Below the pieces are notes generated by a model. That model did not search any database and had not been told where the DNA came from. It saw only the letters and a list, made by a program, of their open reading frames with translations. A DNA stretch of 64,000 nucleotides from assembly GCF_021728535.1 (NCBI RefSeq), contig NZ_JAKKDU010000006.1:1-64000 (forward strand), read 5' to 3'. The position numbers and the translations under genes were made by a program. This stretch comes from Wocania arenilitoris. Its GTDB lineage: Bacteria; Bacteroidota; Bacteroidia; Flavobacteriales; Flavobacteriaceae. Shown here piece by piece: positions 1-8,272 of this stretch. Positions within the stretch are counted from its first letter, which is position 1. The number at the start of each line of letters is the position of its first letter.

Positions 1-192
1 ACATTGCTTACCAGTGAGCAAGGTATTGCAAAGCGAAAACAACGCTGTTGGGATGTAGAAGCCGTATTTGGAAATATAAAACATAATATGAATTTTAAAC
101 GATTTATGCTAAGAGGTATTGACAAAGTAAATGTAGAAATAGGGCTAGTTGCCATGGCACATAACCTTAAAAAGTATAGTTTAGCTCTATAA
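1..192 (+). CDS. IS transposase, C-terminal part (IS1182-like)
   Basis: This frame is open from the first base of the window and ends at a TAA, so only the C-terminal ~63 residues are seen. The sequence reads RKQRCWDVEAVFGNIKHN followed by an F-x-R-F-M-L-R-G stretch and VGLVAMAHNLKK-like tail. That is the pattern around the last acidic residue of DDE transposases of the IS1182/IS5-like group (DDE_Tnp_1_6 type), where the Glu of DVEAVFG is the third catalytic acid. It would cut and join the ends of its own insertion sequence. Whether the upstream part is intact cannot be judged here. The right end of the element must lie between about 193 and 330, before the next gene; the partner inverted repeat is outside the window. 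Confidence 0.75.
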   Translation, partial: TLLTSEQGIAKRKQRCWDVEAVFGNIKHNMNFKRFMLRGIDKVNVEIGLVAMAHNLKKYSLAL

Positions 193-276
193 AATCGCTT
201 TTGCTTTTTTAAATCAAGCTTTTTGAACCCTAATATTGAAAACTAAAACAATAAGCTAAAAATAATCAAAAAGAAA

Positions 277-304
277 ATCGCCTAAAAATTACTTTTTAGA
301 CGAC
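277..304. terminator. inverted repeat, probable bidirectional terminator or IS end
   Basis: The arms ATCGCCTAAAAA and TTTTTAGACGAC pair around a short TTAC loop with one G-T wobble position. It lies between the transposase end and the convergent TM2 gene, with T-rich sequence on both sides. It could end transcription from both sides, or be part of the insertion-sequence end; the sequence alone does not decide. Confidence 0.45.
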
Positions 305-329
305 TTCCTTTATTTCAATAAAATAATTT

Positions 330-656
330 TTAGAAGTTACCTTGTATCATATTTATCAAATCAATTACCCACCATACACCAAGACCACCAGCTGTAAGAA
401 TAAATAGAATATTCCAACCTACTGGTTTTCCATAATACCATCTATGTCCAGCAGCCCATCCAAGGAAAAACCAAAGTACTATGCCTACGGTCAAATCTTT
501 TTGTGCTGCTGTAGCTGCTGCTGCCGTATATGTTTCTTCAGAACTGTTATTTGTTATTTCTGTTTTGGTAACTGTTCTTTTTACAGGAAAAGAAGCGTAG
601 CTACTAGAGTAAGCAAATAATACTAATAGCAAAGAAAGTAATAATTTAATTTTCAT
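330..656 (-). CDS. TM2 domain-containing membrane protein
   Basis: A 108-residue protein with an N-terminal signal sequence (residues 1-21, MKIKLLLSLLLVLFAYSSSYA). The C-terminal half matches the TM2 domain: a first membrane helix (about 55-75, GIVLWFFLGWAAGHRWYYG) and a second helix (about 80-104) that ends in W-W-V-I-D-L-I. The G-x-x-G-x-H-x-F/W-Y-x-G signature between the helices is clear. TM2 proteins are widespread, small and of unknown molecular role; in bacteria they sit in the envelope. It converges on the transposase fragment and is divergent from the next gene (50 bp gap). ATG start, no competing start. Confidence 0.8.
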   Translation of the reverse strand: MKIKLLLSLLLVLFAYSSSYASFPVKRTVTKTEITNNSSEETYTAAAATAAQKDLTVGIVLWFFLGWAAGHRWYYGKPVGWNILFILTAGGLGVWWVIDLINMIQGNF

Positions 657-705
657 ATTTAATTGGTTTAAATTAGATTTACTAATCTATAAAAAAAATA
701 TTACA

Positions 706-1584
706 ATGCATAAAAAACACTTACTCTTTTTTTTAACTTTTGTTTCTCTAAATATTTGTTTTTCTCAAAGTAAAAATGAATATTTTGGTGTAGTTGTTAT
801 AGGTGACTCCATATCAATGACTTACAGAATAAATATTATAGAGAAAAATGGTAGCATTAAGGGGTATTCTGTTACAGATTTAGGAGGGGAGCACGAAACA
901 AAATCAAATATTTTTGGCGAATATGATAAAATAAATAAAAAGTTGAATTTTAGAGAAACTGGGATTGTGTATACTAAATCTCATATTTCGCAAGAAGATT
1001 TTTGTTTTATGAATGTGACTGTTAAAAATTTTACGTTTGATAGAACTAAAAGTATAAACACTAATTTTTTTGGATTATTTGATGATAATACAGAGTGTAT
1101 CCATGGTAAAATTATTTTGAATTCGATGAAAAAAATTGAAGCTAGATTGAATAAAGTATCAAAAAAAATAAATAAATCTAAAAGAATTTCAGATAGTATA
1201 AAAAGTAGAGTTAATCCATTAAAGATAATGGATACATTGAATATGAATATTTTAAGAAAAAATCAAACTTTAAGTATTTTTTCAAAATCTAAAAAAATAA
1301 AATTGACTGTTTATGATGGAGGTAAAGAAGATGGAGATAAAATTTCAATTTCTTCAAATGGAAAATCATTAATTAATAATTTTGAAGTAAAAAATAATAA
1401 AAAAGTATTTACAATAAATATAATTGAAGATAAAACCTCTATTTTAATTAAGGCAAATAACGAAGGTAATATTGCTCCCAATACTGTGGTTATTGAGTTT
1501 GATGATGGTAAAAATGATATACAAGCATTATCAAATTTAAAAGTTGGAGAAACGACACAAATAGATATACTCAAAGCTAAATAA
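706..1584 (+). CDS. secreted protein of unknown function
   Basis: A 292-residue protein with a clear type I signal peptide (about residues 1-20, ending ICFSQ). I do not recognise the mature part. It has two halves: residues 25-130 are beta-rich with a repeated F-G-x-x pattern; residues 195-290 look like an immunoglobulin- or C2-like beta domain (LTVYDGGKEDGDKISI, later IAPNTVVIEFDDGK), a pattern also seen in small secreted flavobacterial proteins. A lysine-rich linker (about 140-165) joins them. It starts 50 bp from the divergent TM2 gene and ends 20 bp before aroQ, so it may share transcripts with aroQ. Codon use is AT-rich like its neighbours. Confidence 0.6.
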   Translation: MHKKHLLFFLTFVSLNICFSQSKNEYFGVVVIGDSISMTYRINIIEKNGSIKGYSVTDLGGEHETKSNIFGEYDKINKKLNFRETGIVYTKSHISQEDFCFMNVTVKNFTFDRTKSINTNFFGLFDDNTECIHGKIILNSMKKIEARLNKVSKKINKSKRISDSIKSRVNPLKIMDTLNMNILRKNQTLSIFSKSKKIKLTVYDGGKEDGDKISISSNGKSLINNFEVKNNKKVFTINIIEDKTSILIKANNEGNIAPNTVVIEFDDGKNDIQALSNLKVGETTQIDILKAK

Positions 1585-1603
1585 TTTTTTTACTTTTACT
1601 TTT

Positions 1604-2023
1604 ATGAAAAAACTAATCATTATCAACGGTCCTAATTTAAACTTGTTGGGAAAACGAGAACCCAATATTTACGGTAGTTTATCGTTTACTGAGTTTTTAG
1701 AAAAAATAAAAGAAAAATATCCAAATGTTGAGATAGATTATTTTCAATCTAATATAGAAGGTGAGATTATTGATAAATTACATGAGGTTGGTTTTAGTTT
1801 TGATGGTGTTATTTTAAATGCTGCAGCTTACACACATACATCGGTTGGTATTGGTGATGCGGTTAAAGCCATAGAAACTCCAGTAGTTGAGGTGCATATT
1901 TCCAATACATTTAATAGAGAAGAATTTAGGCATCAATCTTTCATATCTCCAAACGCTAAAGGTGTTATTCTCGGATTCGGTTTACAAAGTTATGAGTTAG
2001 CTATCCAGAGTTTTTTGGATTAA
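1604..2023 (+). CDS. aroQ: type II 3-dehydroquinate dehydratase
   Basis: Catalyses dehydration of 3-dehydroquinate to 3-dehydroshikimate, the third step of the shikimate pathway, in the cytosol as a dodecamer. The 139-residue length is normal. The N-terminal INGPNLNLLGKREPNIYG block (residues 6-23) carries the catalytic Arg and Tyr loop. NAAAYTHTSVGIGDA (about 73-87) is the substrate-binding Asn/His segment, and VEVHISNTFNREEFRHQS (about 95-112) supplies the catalytic His and the conserved Arg. It follows the secreted-protein gene by 20 bp and precedes the porin-like gene by 11 bp on the same strand, probably one transcript. Confidence 0.95.
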   Translation: MKKLIIINGPNLNLLGKREPNIYGSLSFTEFLEKIKEKYPNVEIDYFQSNIEGEIIDKLHEVGFSFDGVILNAAAYTHTSVGIGDAVKAIETPVVEVHISNTFNREEFRHQSFISPNAKGVILGFGLQSYELAIQSFLD

Positions 2024-2033
2024 TTTTTTAAAA

Positions 2034-2519
2034 ATGAAAAAGGTAACATCGTTTCTAATTTTTACTTTGATGTTTAGTTTTGGCCAAATAAATGCCCAAT
2101 CTAAGGTTGAATTTGGAGTTAAAAGCGGACTTAATCTTACTTTTTTTAAGGTTAAACAAGGAAGTTTTGGGACTAACCCTGAAACAGCAACTGGTTTTTA
2201 TGGAGGAATTTTTGCTGATTTTAATGCAGAAGAAGATTTCTCAATACAACCAGAAATTTTATATATTGTTTTAAACGACTTTAATTTTATAAACGCACCA
2301 ATTTATGTGAAGTATGAGATAGGGCATAACTTTAATTTATTAGTTGGGCCGAGTTTGAATTATTTTTTTGATTTCTTTACCAATAAGTTTAAAGTGAGAG
2401 CAGATATTGCAACAGCATACAGCATCACACCCAATATCGATGTGAATATTAAATACACGCTTGGCTTTCAAGAAATAACACCAAACGGACTATTTATAGG
2501 TATGGGATTAAAACTTTAA
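2034..2519 (+). CDS. outer-membrane beta-barrel protein (PorT-like family)
   Basis: A 161-residue protein with a signal peptide (residues 1-22, ending FGQINAQ) followed by VEFGVKSGLNLTFFK, the typical first strand of small flavobacterial outer-membrane barrels (outer membrane beta-barrel domain, PF13568 type). Alternating hydrophobic strands run to a C-terminal GMGLKL. The protein is expected in the outer membrane; no specific role can be assigned. A strong hairpin terminator follows at once, so this is the last gene of the run with aroQ. Confidence 0.75.
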   Translation: MKKVTSFLIFTLMFSFGQINAQSKVEFGVKSGLNLTFFKVKQGSFGTNPETATGFYGGIFADFNAEEDFSIQPEILYIVLNDFNFINAPIYVKYEIGHNFNLLVGPSLNYFFDFFTNKFKVRADIATAYSITPNIDVNIKYTLGFQEITPNGLFIGMGLKL

Positions 2520-2545
2520 GAAGCAATTAGCAATTATAAATAATT

Positions 2546-2577
2546 AAAAAGCCCAGAATTTCTGGGACTTTTTTTAT
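2546..2577. terminator. bidirectional intrinsic terminator
   Basis: A perfect stem CCCAGAA/TTCTGGG flanked by an A-run on the left and a T-run on the right. It sits between the barrel gene and the convergent lipoamide dehydrogenase gene and can serve both. Confidence 0.85.
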
Positions 2578-2617
2578 CTATAAATCTAACTATCTAAGAT
2601 AGTCTAATAATCTAAGT

Positions 2618-3991
2618 TTATAAATGAATTACTTCATCGTAAGCATCAGCTACAGCTTCCATAACCGCTTCACTCATGGTTGGGTGGGGGTGAACTGCTT
2701 TAAGAACTTCGTGACCAGTAGTTTCCAGTTTTCTACCTAAAACCGCTTCGGCAATCATATCGGTTACACCGGCACCAATCATGTGGCAACCTAACCATTC
2801 GCCATACTTGGCATCGAAAATGACTTTTACAAAACCATCTTTATTACCACCTGCACTTGCTTTACCAGATGCAGAAAAAGGAAATTTTCCAACTTTAATA
2901 TCTAAACCTTTTTCTTTGGCTTGTTTTTCAGTTAATCCTACACTTGCAATTTCTGGCGAGCAATAAGTACACCCAGGAATATTACCGTAATCTAAAGCTT
3001 CAACATGTTGTCCTGCGATTTTTTCAACACATAAAATGCCTTCCGCGGAAGCGACATGTGCCAAAGCTTGCCCAGGAGTAACATCTCCTATAGCATAATA
3101 CCCAGGGATATTAGTTTGGTAAAAGTCGTTTACAAGAATTTTATCTCTGTCAACTACAATACCCACATCTTCTAAACCTATGTTTTCTATGTTTGATTTG
3201 ATGCCCACAGCAGAAAGAATAATATCAGCTTCAAGAACTTCTTCGCCTTTATTTGTTTTTACAGTTGCTTTAACACCTTTGCCAGAAGTGTCTATTTTGG
3301 TAACTTCTGATGAAGTCATTATTTTAATGCCACTTTTCTTGAAAGAGCGCTCTAATTGTTTCGACACATCTTCATCTTCTACAGGTACTACATTTGGTAA
3401 ATACTCTACAATAGTGACTTCGGTTCCCATAGAGTTGTAGAAATAGGCAAACTCAACACCAATAGCACCAGAACCAACCACAATCATTTTTTTAGGTTGT
3501 TTTGGTAATGTCATGGCTTCTCTATAACCAATTACTTTTTTTCCATCTTGTGGTAAACTTGGTAATTCTCGAGAGCGTGCTCCAGTAGCAATAATAATGT
3601 TATCTGCGCTATATTCTTTTCCATCAACATCAATCTTTTTACCTGTTTTTAGTTTCCCAAAACCCTCAATAACATCAATTTTGTTTTTTTTCATTAAAAA
3701 CTGTACGCCCTTACTCATGCCATCAGCAACACCTCGACTTCGTTTTACAACAGCATTAAAGTCATGTTCTGCATCTTTCACTTTTAAACCATAATCTTCG
3801 GCATGTTTTAGATATTCAAATACTTGAGCAGATTTTAGTAATGCTTTGGTTGGGATACAACCCCAATTTAAACATACACCACCTAAATTTTCTTTTTCAA
3901 CAATAGCAGTTTTAAAACCCAATTGAGAGGCTCTAATTGCAGTAACATAACCACCAGGTCCACTTCCAAGAACAATAATGTCGTATTTCAT
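2618..3991 (-). CDS. lpdA: dihydrolipoyl dehydrogenase (first of two paralogues)
   Basis: The E3 component of 2-oxoacid dehydrogenase complexes, which reoxidises dihydrolipoamide with FAD and NAD+. A 457-residue protein. It has an N-terminal FAD-binding GSGPGGYVTAIRA (residues 8-20), the redox disulfide in LGGVCLNWGCIPTKALL (about 36-52), a second dinucleotide fold VVGSGAIGVEFAYFY (about 170-184), the ATG/GD motif YAIGDVTPGQ (about 298-307), and the C-terminal catalytic His-Glu in HPHPTMSEAVMEA. The start (ATG at 3991) gives the canonical N terminus. It stands alone between convergent and divergent neighbours. It is only distantly related to the second E3 in this window, so the two probably serve different complexes. 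Confidence 0.93.
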   Translation of the reverse strand: MKYDIIVLGSGPGGYVTAIRASQLGFKTAIVEKENLGGVCLNWGCIPTKALLKSAQVFEYLKHAEDYGLKVKDAEHDFNAVVKRSRGVADGMSKGVQFLMKKNKIDVIEGFGKLKTGKKIDVDGKEYSADNIIIATGARSRELPSLPQDGKKVIGYREAMTLPKQPKKMIVVGSGAIGVEFAYFYNSMGTEVTIVEYLPNVVPVEDEDVSKQLERSFKKSGIKIMTSSEVTKIDTSGKGVKATVKTNKGEEVLEADIILSAVGIKSNIENIGLEDVGIVVDRDKILVNDFYQTNIPGYYAIGDVTPGQALAHVASAEGILCVEKIAGQHVEALDYGNIPGCTYCSPEIASVGLTEKQAKEKGLDIKVGKFPFSASGKASAGGNKDGFVKVIFDAKYGEWLGCHMIGAGVTDMIAEAVLGRKLETTGHEVLKAVHPHPTMSEAVMEAVADAYDEVIHL

Positions 3992-4085
3992 TTGTAAAAT
4001 TTTAAGTCGTTTTTTGAAGCTACGAATTTACAAAATCGAATTTTAATAATGCATTAAGAAGGCTTTAAATTTGCATCTTTAATAC

Positions 4086-4093
4086 TACCTTTG
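4086..4093 (+). promoter_or_regulatory. -7 promoter box of the NDH-2 gene
   Basis: TACCTTTG fits the Bacteroidota -7 consensus TAnnTTTG and lies 18 bp before the ATG at 4112. No good -33 TTTG at 17-23 bp spacing was found, so this is a motif-only call. Confidence 0.4.
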
Positions 4094-4111
4094 TAAAGCA
4101 AGAATTATTTT

Positions 4112-5401
4112 ATGAACATACCTATTACAAGTTTTTCCAGAATAATTATAATTGGTGGTGGTTTTGCAGGTATTGCTTTAGCCAAAAAATTATCGAAACA
4201 AGAAGCACAAGTGGTATTGTTAGATAAAAATAATTACCACAATTTTCAACCTTTATTGTACCAAGTTTCTACTGGCGGATTAGAACCAGATTCTATAGCA
4301 TATCCTATTAGAAAGGTGTTAAAAGATTTTCCAAATTTTCATTTCAGATTAGCTAATGTAACTGAAATTGATACCGAAAATAATGCTGTAATTACCAATA
4401 TAGGTAATTTAAAATTCGATTATTTGGTTGTTGCATCAGGTTCTAAAACTAATTATTTTGGAAATACAGAAGTGGAAAAGCATAGTATGGCTATGAAAAC
4501 CATACCTCAATCTTTAAATTTAAGAAGCTTAATACTTGAAAACTTTGAAGAAGCATTATTAACTTCTGATCTTAACGAACGTAATGCTTTAATGAATTTT
4601 GTAATCGTTGGTGGCGGTCCAACAGGAGTAGAATTAGCAGGTGCATTAGCTGAAATTAAAAAAGGTATCCTTCCAAAAGATTACCCTGATTTAGATACCC
4701 GTTCAGTACAAATTAATGTCATACAAGCTAGTGATTGTATTTTAAAAGGAATGAGTGCAAAAGCATCGCAAAAAGCTGAAGATTTTTTAGAAAAATTAGG
4801 TGTTAATGTTTGGAAAAATATAAGAGTTACTAATTACGATGGTAAAACAGTAACTACAAATACAGACTTGACTTTTGAAACTGCTACTGTTATTTGGGCA
4901 GCAGGTGTAAAAGGGGCACTTATAAAGGGCTTGGATGCCGCAGGTTTTATTACGCCTAGCAACCGTCTTTTAGTAAATGAATTTAATCAAGTAAAAGGAT
5001 TAAATCACATTTTTGCGATAGGAGATATTGCTTGCATGGTTACTAATGATTTTCCAAACGGGTTACCAATGATGGCGCAACCTGCCATTCAACAGGGTAA
5101 ACAATTGGGTGATAATATGGTACGATTATTTGAAGACAAACCTATGAAACCCTTTGTTTATAAAGATAAAGGAGCCATGGCAACTATTGGTAGAAACAAA
5201 GCAGTTGTAGATTTAAAACGATTTAAATTTCAAGGTATTTTTGCTTGGTATGTTTGGATGTTTGTTCATTTATTTTTTCTTATCGGTTTTAGAAACCGTA
5301 TGGTAGTATTTATAAATTGGGTTTATAATTATGTGCGTTTCGATAGAGAAGCACGATTAATTATTAGGCCTTATAAGAAAAACCAAAAACCTATAAATTA
5401 A
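4112..5401 (+). CDS. type II NADH:quinone oxidoreductase (NDH-2 family)
   Basis: A 429-residue FAD protein of the NDH-2 family, which passes electrons from NADH to the quinone pool without pumping protons. The first Rossmann motif is IIIGGGFAGIALAKKL (about residues 12-27) and the second is VIVGGGPTGVELAGALAEI (about 165-183). QPLLYQVSTGGLEPDSIAYP (about 46-65) is the conserved quinone-site loop of this family, and HIFAIGDIACM carries the FAD-binding GD. The C terminus has a hydrophobic stretch (about 375-405, WYVWMFVHLFFLIGFRNRM) typical for membrane attachment. ATG start. It precedes the sulfatase gene by 37 bp, but the two have no obvious functional link. Confidence 0.9.
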   Translation: MNIPITSFSRIIIIGGGFAGIALAKKLSKQEAQVVLLDKNNYHNFQPLLYQVSTGGLEPDSIAYPIRKVLKDFPNFHFRLANVTEIDTENNAVITNIGNLKFDYLVVASGSKTNYFGNTEVEKHSMAMKTIPQSLNLRSLILENFEEALLTSDLNERNALMNFVIVGGGPTGVELAGALAEIKKGILPKDYPDLDTRSVQINVIQASDCILKGMSAKASQKAEDFLEKLGVNVWKNIRVTNYDGKTVTTNTDLTFETATVIWAAGVKGALIKGLDAAGFITPSNRLLVNEFNQVKGLNHIFAIGDIACMVTNDFPNGLPMMAQPAIQQGKQLGDNMVRLFEDKPMKPFVYKDKGAMATIGRNKAVVDLKRFKFQGIFAWYVWMFVHLFFLIGFRNRMVVFINWVYNYVRFDREARLIIRPYKKNQKPIN

Positions 5402-5438
5402 GTATTTTTATATAGTGTAAATTATTAAAGAATGTATT

Positions 5439-6749
5439 ATGAATAGATTTTTAAAATCAATAGTTTTTCTGTTAGTATTCATAATATTCTCATGCAATAA
5501 AAACAATACCACAAAGCCAAATGTAATTCTCATTATGGCTGATGATATGGGATACGAATGTTTAAGTGCATTTGGAAGTACATCATATAAAACACCTATT
5601 TTAGATGGTTTAGCTGCTAATGGAATTTTGTTTAATAATTGTGTTTCGCAACCGTTGTGTACGCCATCAAGAGTTAAAATAATGACTGGGCTATATAACT
5701 ATAGAAATTACGATTATTTCGGTCATTTAAAAACTAGGGCACATACTTTTGGTAATTTAATGCAAGATGCTGGTTACACAACATGTATTGCTGGTAAGTG
5801 GCAATTGAATGGTTTAGCTTATAAAAATGAAATTAAAGATTGGAACGATAATAAAAAACCAAACAAGTTAGGTTTTGATGAGTATTGTCTTTGGCAATTA
5901 ACTCACGGGCGTAAAGATGGTGGACGTTTTGCAAATCCATTAATTGAGCAAAATGGAAAATTGTTAGAAAGAAATGAGGATGCGTATGGGCCAGATATTT
6001 TTTCTGATTATGTAGTTGATTTTATTGAACGTAAAAAAGACACACCTTTTTTTGTATACTATCCCATGGTGCTGGTACATGATCCTTTTGTGCCAACCCC
6101 AGATTCTGAAGATTGGAAATACAAAGAAAAGCGATATAAAAATGACACCATTTATTTTAAAGATATGGTGGCTTATACTGATAAAATTGTAGGCAAGATT
6201 ACAAATAAATTAAAAGCGTTAAAAATACAGGATAATACCATTGTAATTTTTGTTGCTGATAATGGTACACATTACAGTATTCATTCTAAAACTAAAGAAA
6301 GATATGTTCAAGGCGCAAAAGGGAATACCACCGATGGAGGTACTCATGTTCCATTAATTGTATCATGGCCTAACACCATAAAAAAAGGGCGTATTCATAA
6401 TGCATTAATTGAATTTAATGATTTTTTTGCAACACTATCTGATATTACTAATCAAGAGGTAAAAAACGATGGTAAAAGTTTTTATTCATTATTAATGAAT
6501 GAAAATTATAAACCAAGAAATAATGCTTTTGTTCATTACACTCCAAGATGGGGTAAACGTGTTAACCAATATAGAAATCAATTTGTAAGAACATTAAATT
6601 ATAAACTTTATCAAGATGGAAAGTATTATAATTTAAAGAACGATATATTAGAAACACATCCTTTGAATAAAGATTCAATTACTGAAAATGAAAAGGAAAT
6701 ATTATCGTTTTTACAAAATGAACTAAAGAAACACCCAGAATTTAAATAA
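5439..6749 (+). CDS. sulfatase (S1/arylsulfatase family) lipoprotein
   Basis: A 436-residue sulfatase with a lipoprotein signal (residues 1-19, FIIFSC; Cys19 is the likely lipidated residue). PNVILIMADDMGYE (about 27-40) holds the calcium-binding Asp pair, and C-T-P-S-R at 74-78 is the sulfatase signature whose Cys is converted to formylglycine. GKWQ and DNGTHYS (later part) supply further active-site residues. It should hydrolyse sulfate esters, probably on algal or other sulfated glycans, at the periplasm or cell surface. No formylglycine-generating or radical-SAM maturase lies nearby, so maturation must come from elsewhere. The substrate cannot be inferred; it is not in a polysaccharide cluster here. 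Confidence 0.9.
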   Translation: MNRFLKSIVFLLVFIIFSCNKNNTTKPNVILIMADDMGYECLSAFGSTSYKTPILDGLAANGILFNNCVSQPLCTPSRVKIMTGLYNYRNYDYFGHLKTRAHTFGNLMQDAGYTTCIAGKWQLNGLAYKNEIKDWNDNKKPNKLGFDEYCLWQLTHGRKDGGRFANPLIEQNGKLLERNEDAYGPDIFSDYVVDFIERKKDTPFFVYYPMVLVHDPFVPTPDSEDWKYKEKRYKNDTIYFKDMVAYTDKIVGKITNKLKALKIQDNTIVIFVADNGTHYSIHSKTKERYVQGAKGNTTDGGTHVPLIVSWPNTIKKGRIHNALIEFNDFFATLSDITNQEVKNDGKSFYSLLMNENYKPRNNAFVHYTPRWGKRVNQYRNQFVRTLNYKLYQDGKYYNLKNDILETHPLNKDSITENEKEILSFLQNELKKHPEFK

Positions 6750-6764
6750 GAAGAAATTTCACTA

Positions 6765-6875
6765 TTATAAATCATCAGTAAAATGACGTTTCCCTTTTTC
6801 TTTTGAATTAAGACTTGTTTGAGAAAAAGTTGAAATGTTTAAGAATATAAGTAAGGGTAAAATAAGTTTTCGCAT
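6765..6875 (-). CDS. possible 36-residue secreted peptide
   Basis: A short frame starting 7 bp after the nuclease stop. The first half is a textbook signal peptide (MRKLILPLLIFLNISTFSQ), with the FSQ cleavage region common in this genome. The second half is a short charged tail ending HFTDDL. It would be co-transcribed with the nuclease and converges on the sulfatase gene. No ribosome-binding sequence is evident. It could be a real small exported peptide or the 5' remnant of a lost secreted protein; both remain open. Confidence 0.4.
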   Translation of the reverse strand: MRKLILPLLIFLNISTFSQTSLNSKEKGKRHFTDDL

Positions 6876-6881
6876 AATGTA

Positions 6882-8243
6882 TTAAAGCGTAATAATTTTT
6901 AACCTTTTATTTTTTCTAAGGAAATTTTGTATAATATGTTGTGTGTCTCTGTTGTTTGTCATTGGGGTAATGATGGATTTTAAAATTTCAAAATTATTTA
7001 TTTGATAATTTAAATTAAAATATCCTAAGCCTTTAAAAACACCGTTTTCAATAAGTATAGCACTACGCTCATCAATAGCTCTACCTTTATCAATAATAAC
7101 CATATTTTTGTTTTTATAACTGTTTTTATTGATTAAAGTTTCTACACGCATATTGTAAATTTCTGGTGACTCTATTTCAATACAAGCGCCGTTACAAGCT
7201 TTAATTTCGTAATTAAAACAACTGGTTTTTGTTTTATAAAGTCCTGTAAGTTTTTGGCAAAGGTTATATTCTTCAACAGCTTTAGTAATAAAACTCTTTC
7301 CGCTTTGGCGATTGCTAAACGTAGTTATGGGTTTTTTTCTGCCATCAACAACATCAATTTTTAAATTGATATAATTGTTTCCGTCCTTAAAACTGTATAG
7401 TGCATGTGTGAAAATATTACGCCTAAGAGCTCTATTAAAAACAGGTTTATTACGTTTAATTCCCTCACTTTCTTTTAAAAGAGCTACTAATTCGCTTCCT
7501 GTTACCTCATAAGTTACAGCTACAACTTGTTGTTGAATTTTTTTAGATTTTTGATTGGTGTTAGTAAAATGTTGATTGATACGTTTTTTTATATTATTGC
7601 TTTTACCAATATATATGATTTCTCCATTAGCTTTATGAATATAGTAAATACCAGTTGCTGATGGCATTTCTTCAATGATATCTATATGTCTTGGATCTAA
7701 TTGGCGTTTAGGATTTAATCGAATGGATTGTTGAATGATGTTTTTCTCTGTGTCTTTATCCAACAACATTTTAAAGAGCTTTACTGTAGCTAAAGCATCG
7801 CCAGAGGCACGATGCCTATCGGTTACCGGAATACCAAGTGCCCTTACTAATTTACCTAAACTATAGGAGGTTTGCCCAGGGATTAAATTTTTGGCGAGCT
7901 CAACCGTGCAAAGTGTTTTACGTTCAAACTCAAAGCCTAGGCGTTTAAATTCTGTTTTTAATATTCTGTTGTCAAATTTAGCGTTATGCGCCACAACAAT
8001 GCAGTCTTCGGTAATTTCTACAATGCGTTTTGCAACTTCATAAAACTTTGGTGCATGCCTTAACATACCACTATTTATGCCTGTTAGGTTTACAACAAAA
8101 GGTTGTATTTCGCGCTCAGGGTTTATAAGACTTATAAATTGATCGACTACTTCGTGACCATCATATTTATAGATTGCAATTTCTGTAATGCCTTCTTCAT
8201 TATACTTACCGCCAGTAGTTTCTATGTCTAATATTGCGTACAA
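6882..8243 (-). CDS. DnaQ-type 3'-5' exonuclease fused to GIY-YIG endonuclease domain
   Basis: A 453-residue two-nuclease protein. Residues 1-165 form a DEDDh exonuclease like the proofreading subunit of DNA polymerase III: DIETTG (6-11), HNAKFD (86-91), and HRASGDA (144-150) give all acidic residues and the His. After a linker, residues 195-280 form a GIY-YIG domain (GIY at 198-200, YIG at 211-213, KKR and a downstream Glu), like the N-terminal domain of UvrC or Cho. The C-terminal ~150 residues resemble the UvrC-like/Cho region with a cysteine pair (SCFNYEIKACNGAC). Related fusions are known in Bacteroidota and Actinobacteria and are thought to act in DNA repair. Follows the yggS gene in the same direction with 29 bp between. 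Confidence 0.85.
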   Translation of the reverse strand: MYAILDIETTGGKYNEEGITEIAIYKYDGHEVVDQFISLINPEREIQPFVVNLTGINSGMLRHAPKFYEVAKRIVEITEDCIVVAHNAKFDNRILKTEFKRLGFEFERKTLCTVELAKNLIPGQTSYSLGKLVRALGIPVTDRHRASGDALATVKLFKMLLDKDTEKNIIQQSIRLNPKRQLDPRHIDIIEEMPSATGIYYIHKANGEIIYIGKSNNIKKRINQHFTNTNQKSKKIQQQVVAVTYEVTGSELVALLKESEGIKRNKPVFNRALRRNIFTHALYSFKDGNNYINLKIDVVDGRKKPITTFSNRQSGKSFITKAVEEYNLCQKLTGLYKTKTSCFNYEIKACNGACIEIESPEIYNMRVETLINKNSYKNKNMVIIDKGRAIDERSAILIENGVFKGLGYFNLNYQINNFEILKSIITPMTNNRDTQHIIQNFLRKNKRLKIITL

Positions 8244-8272
8244 AAAATGTTTATGCGTTTAGTCTTTTTTAG

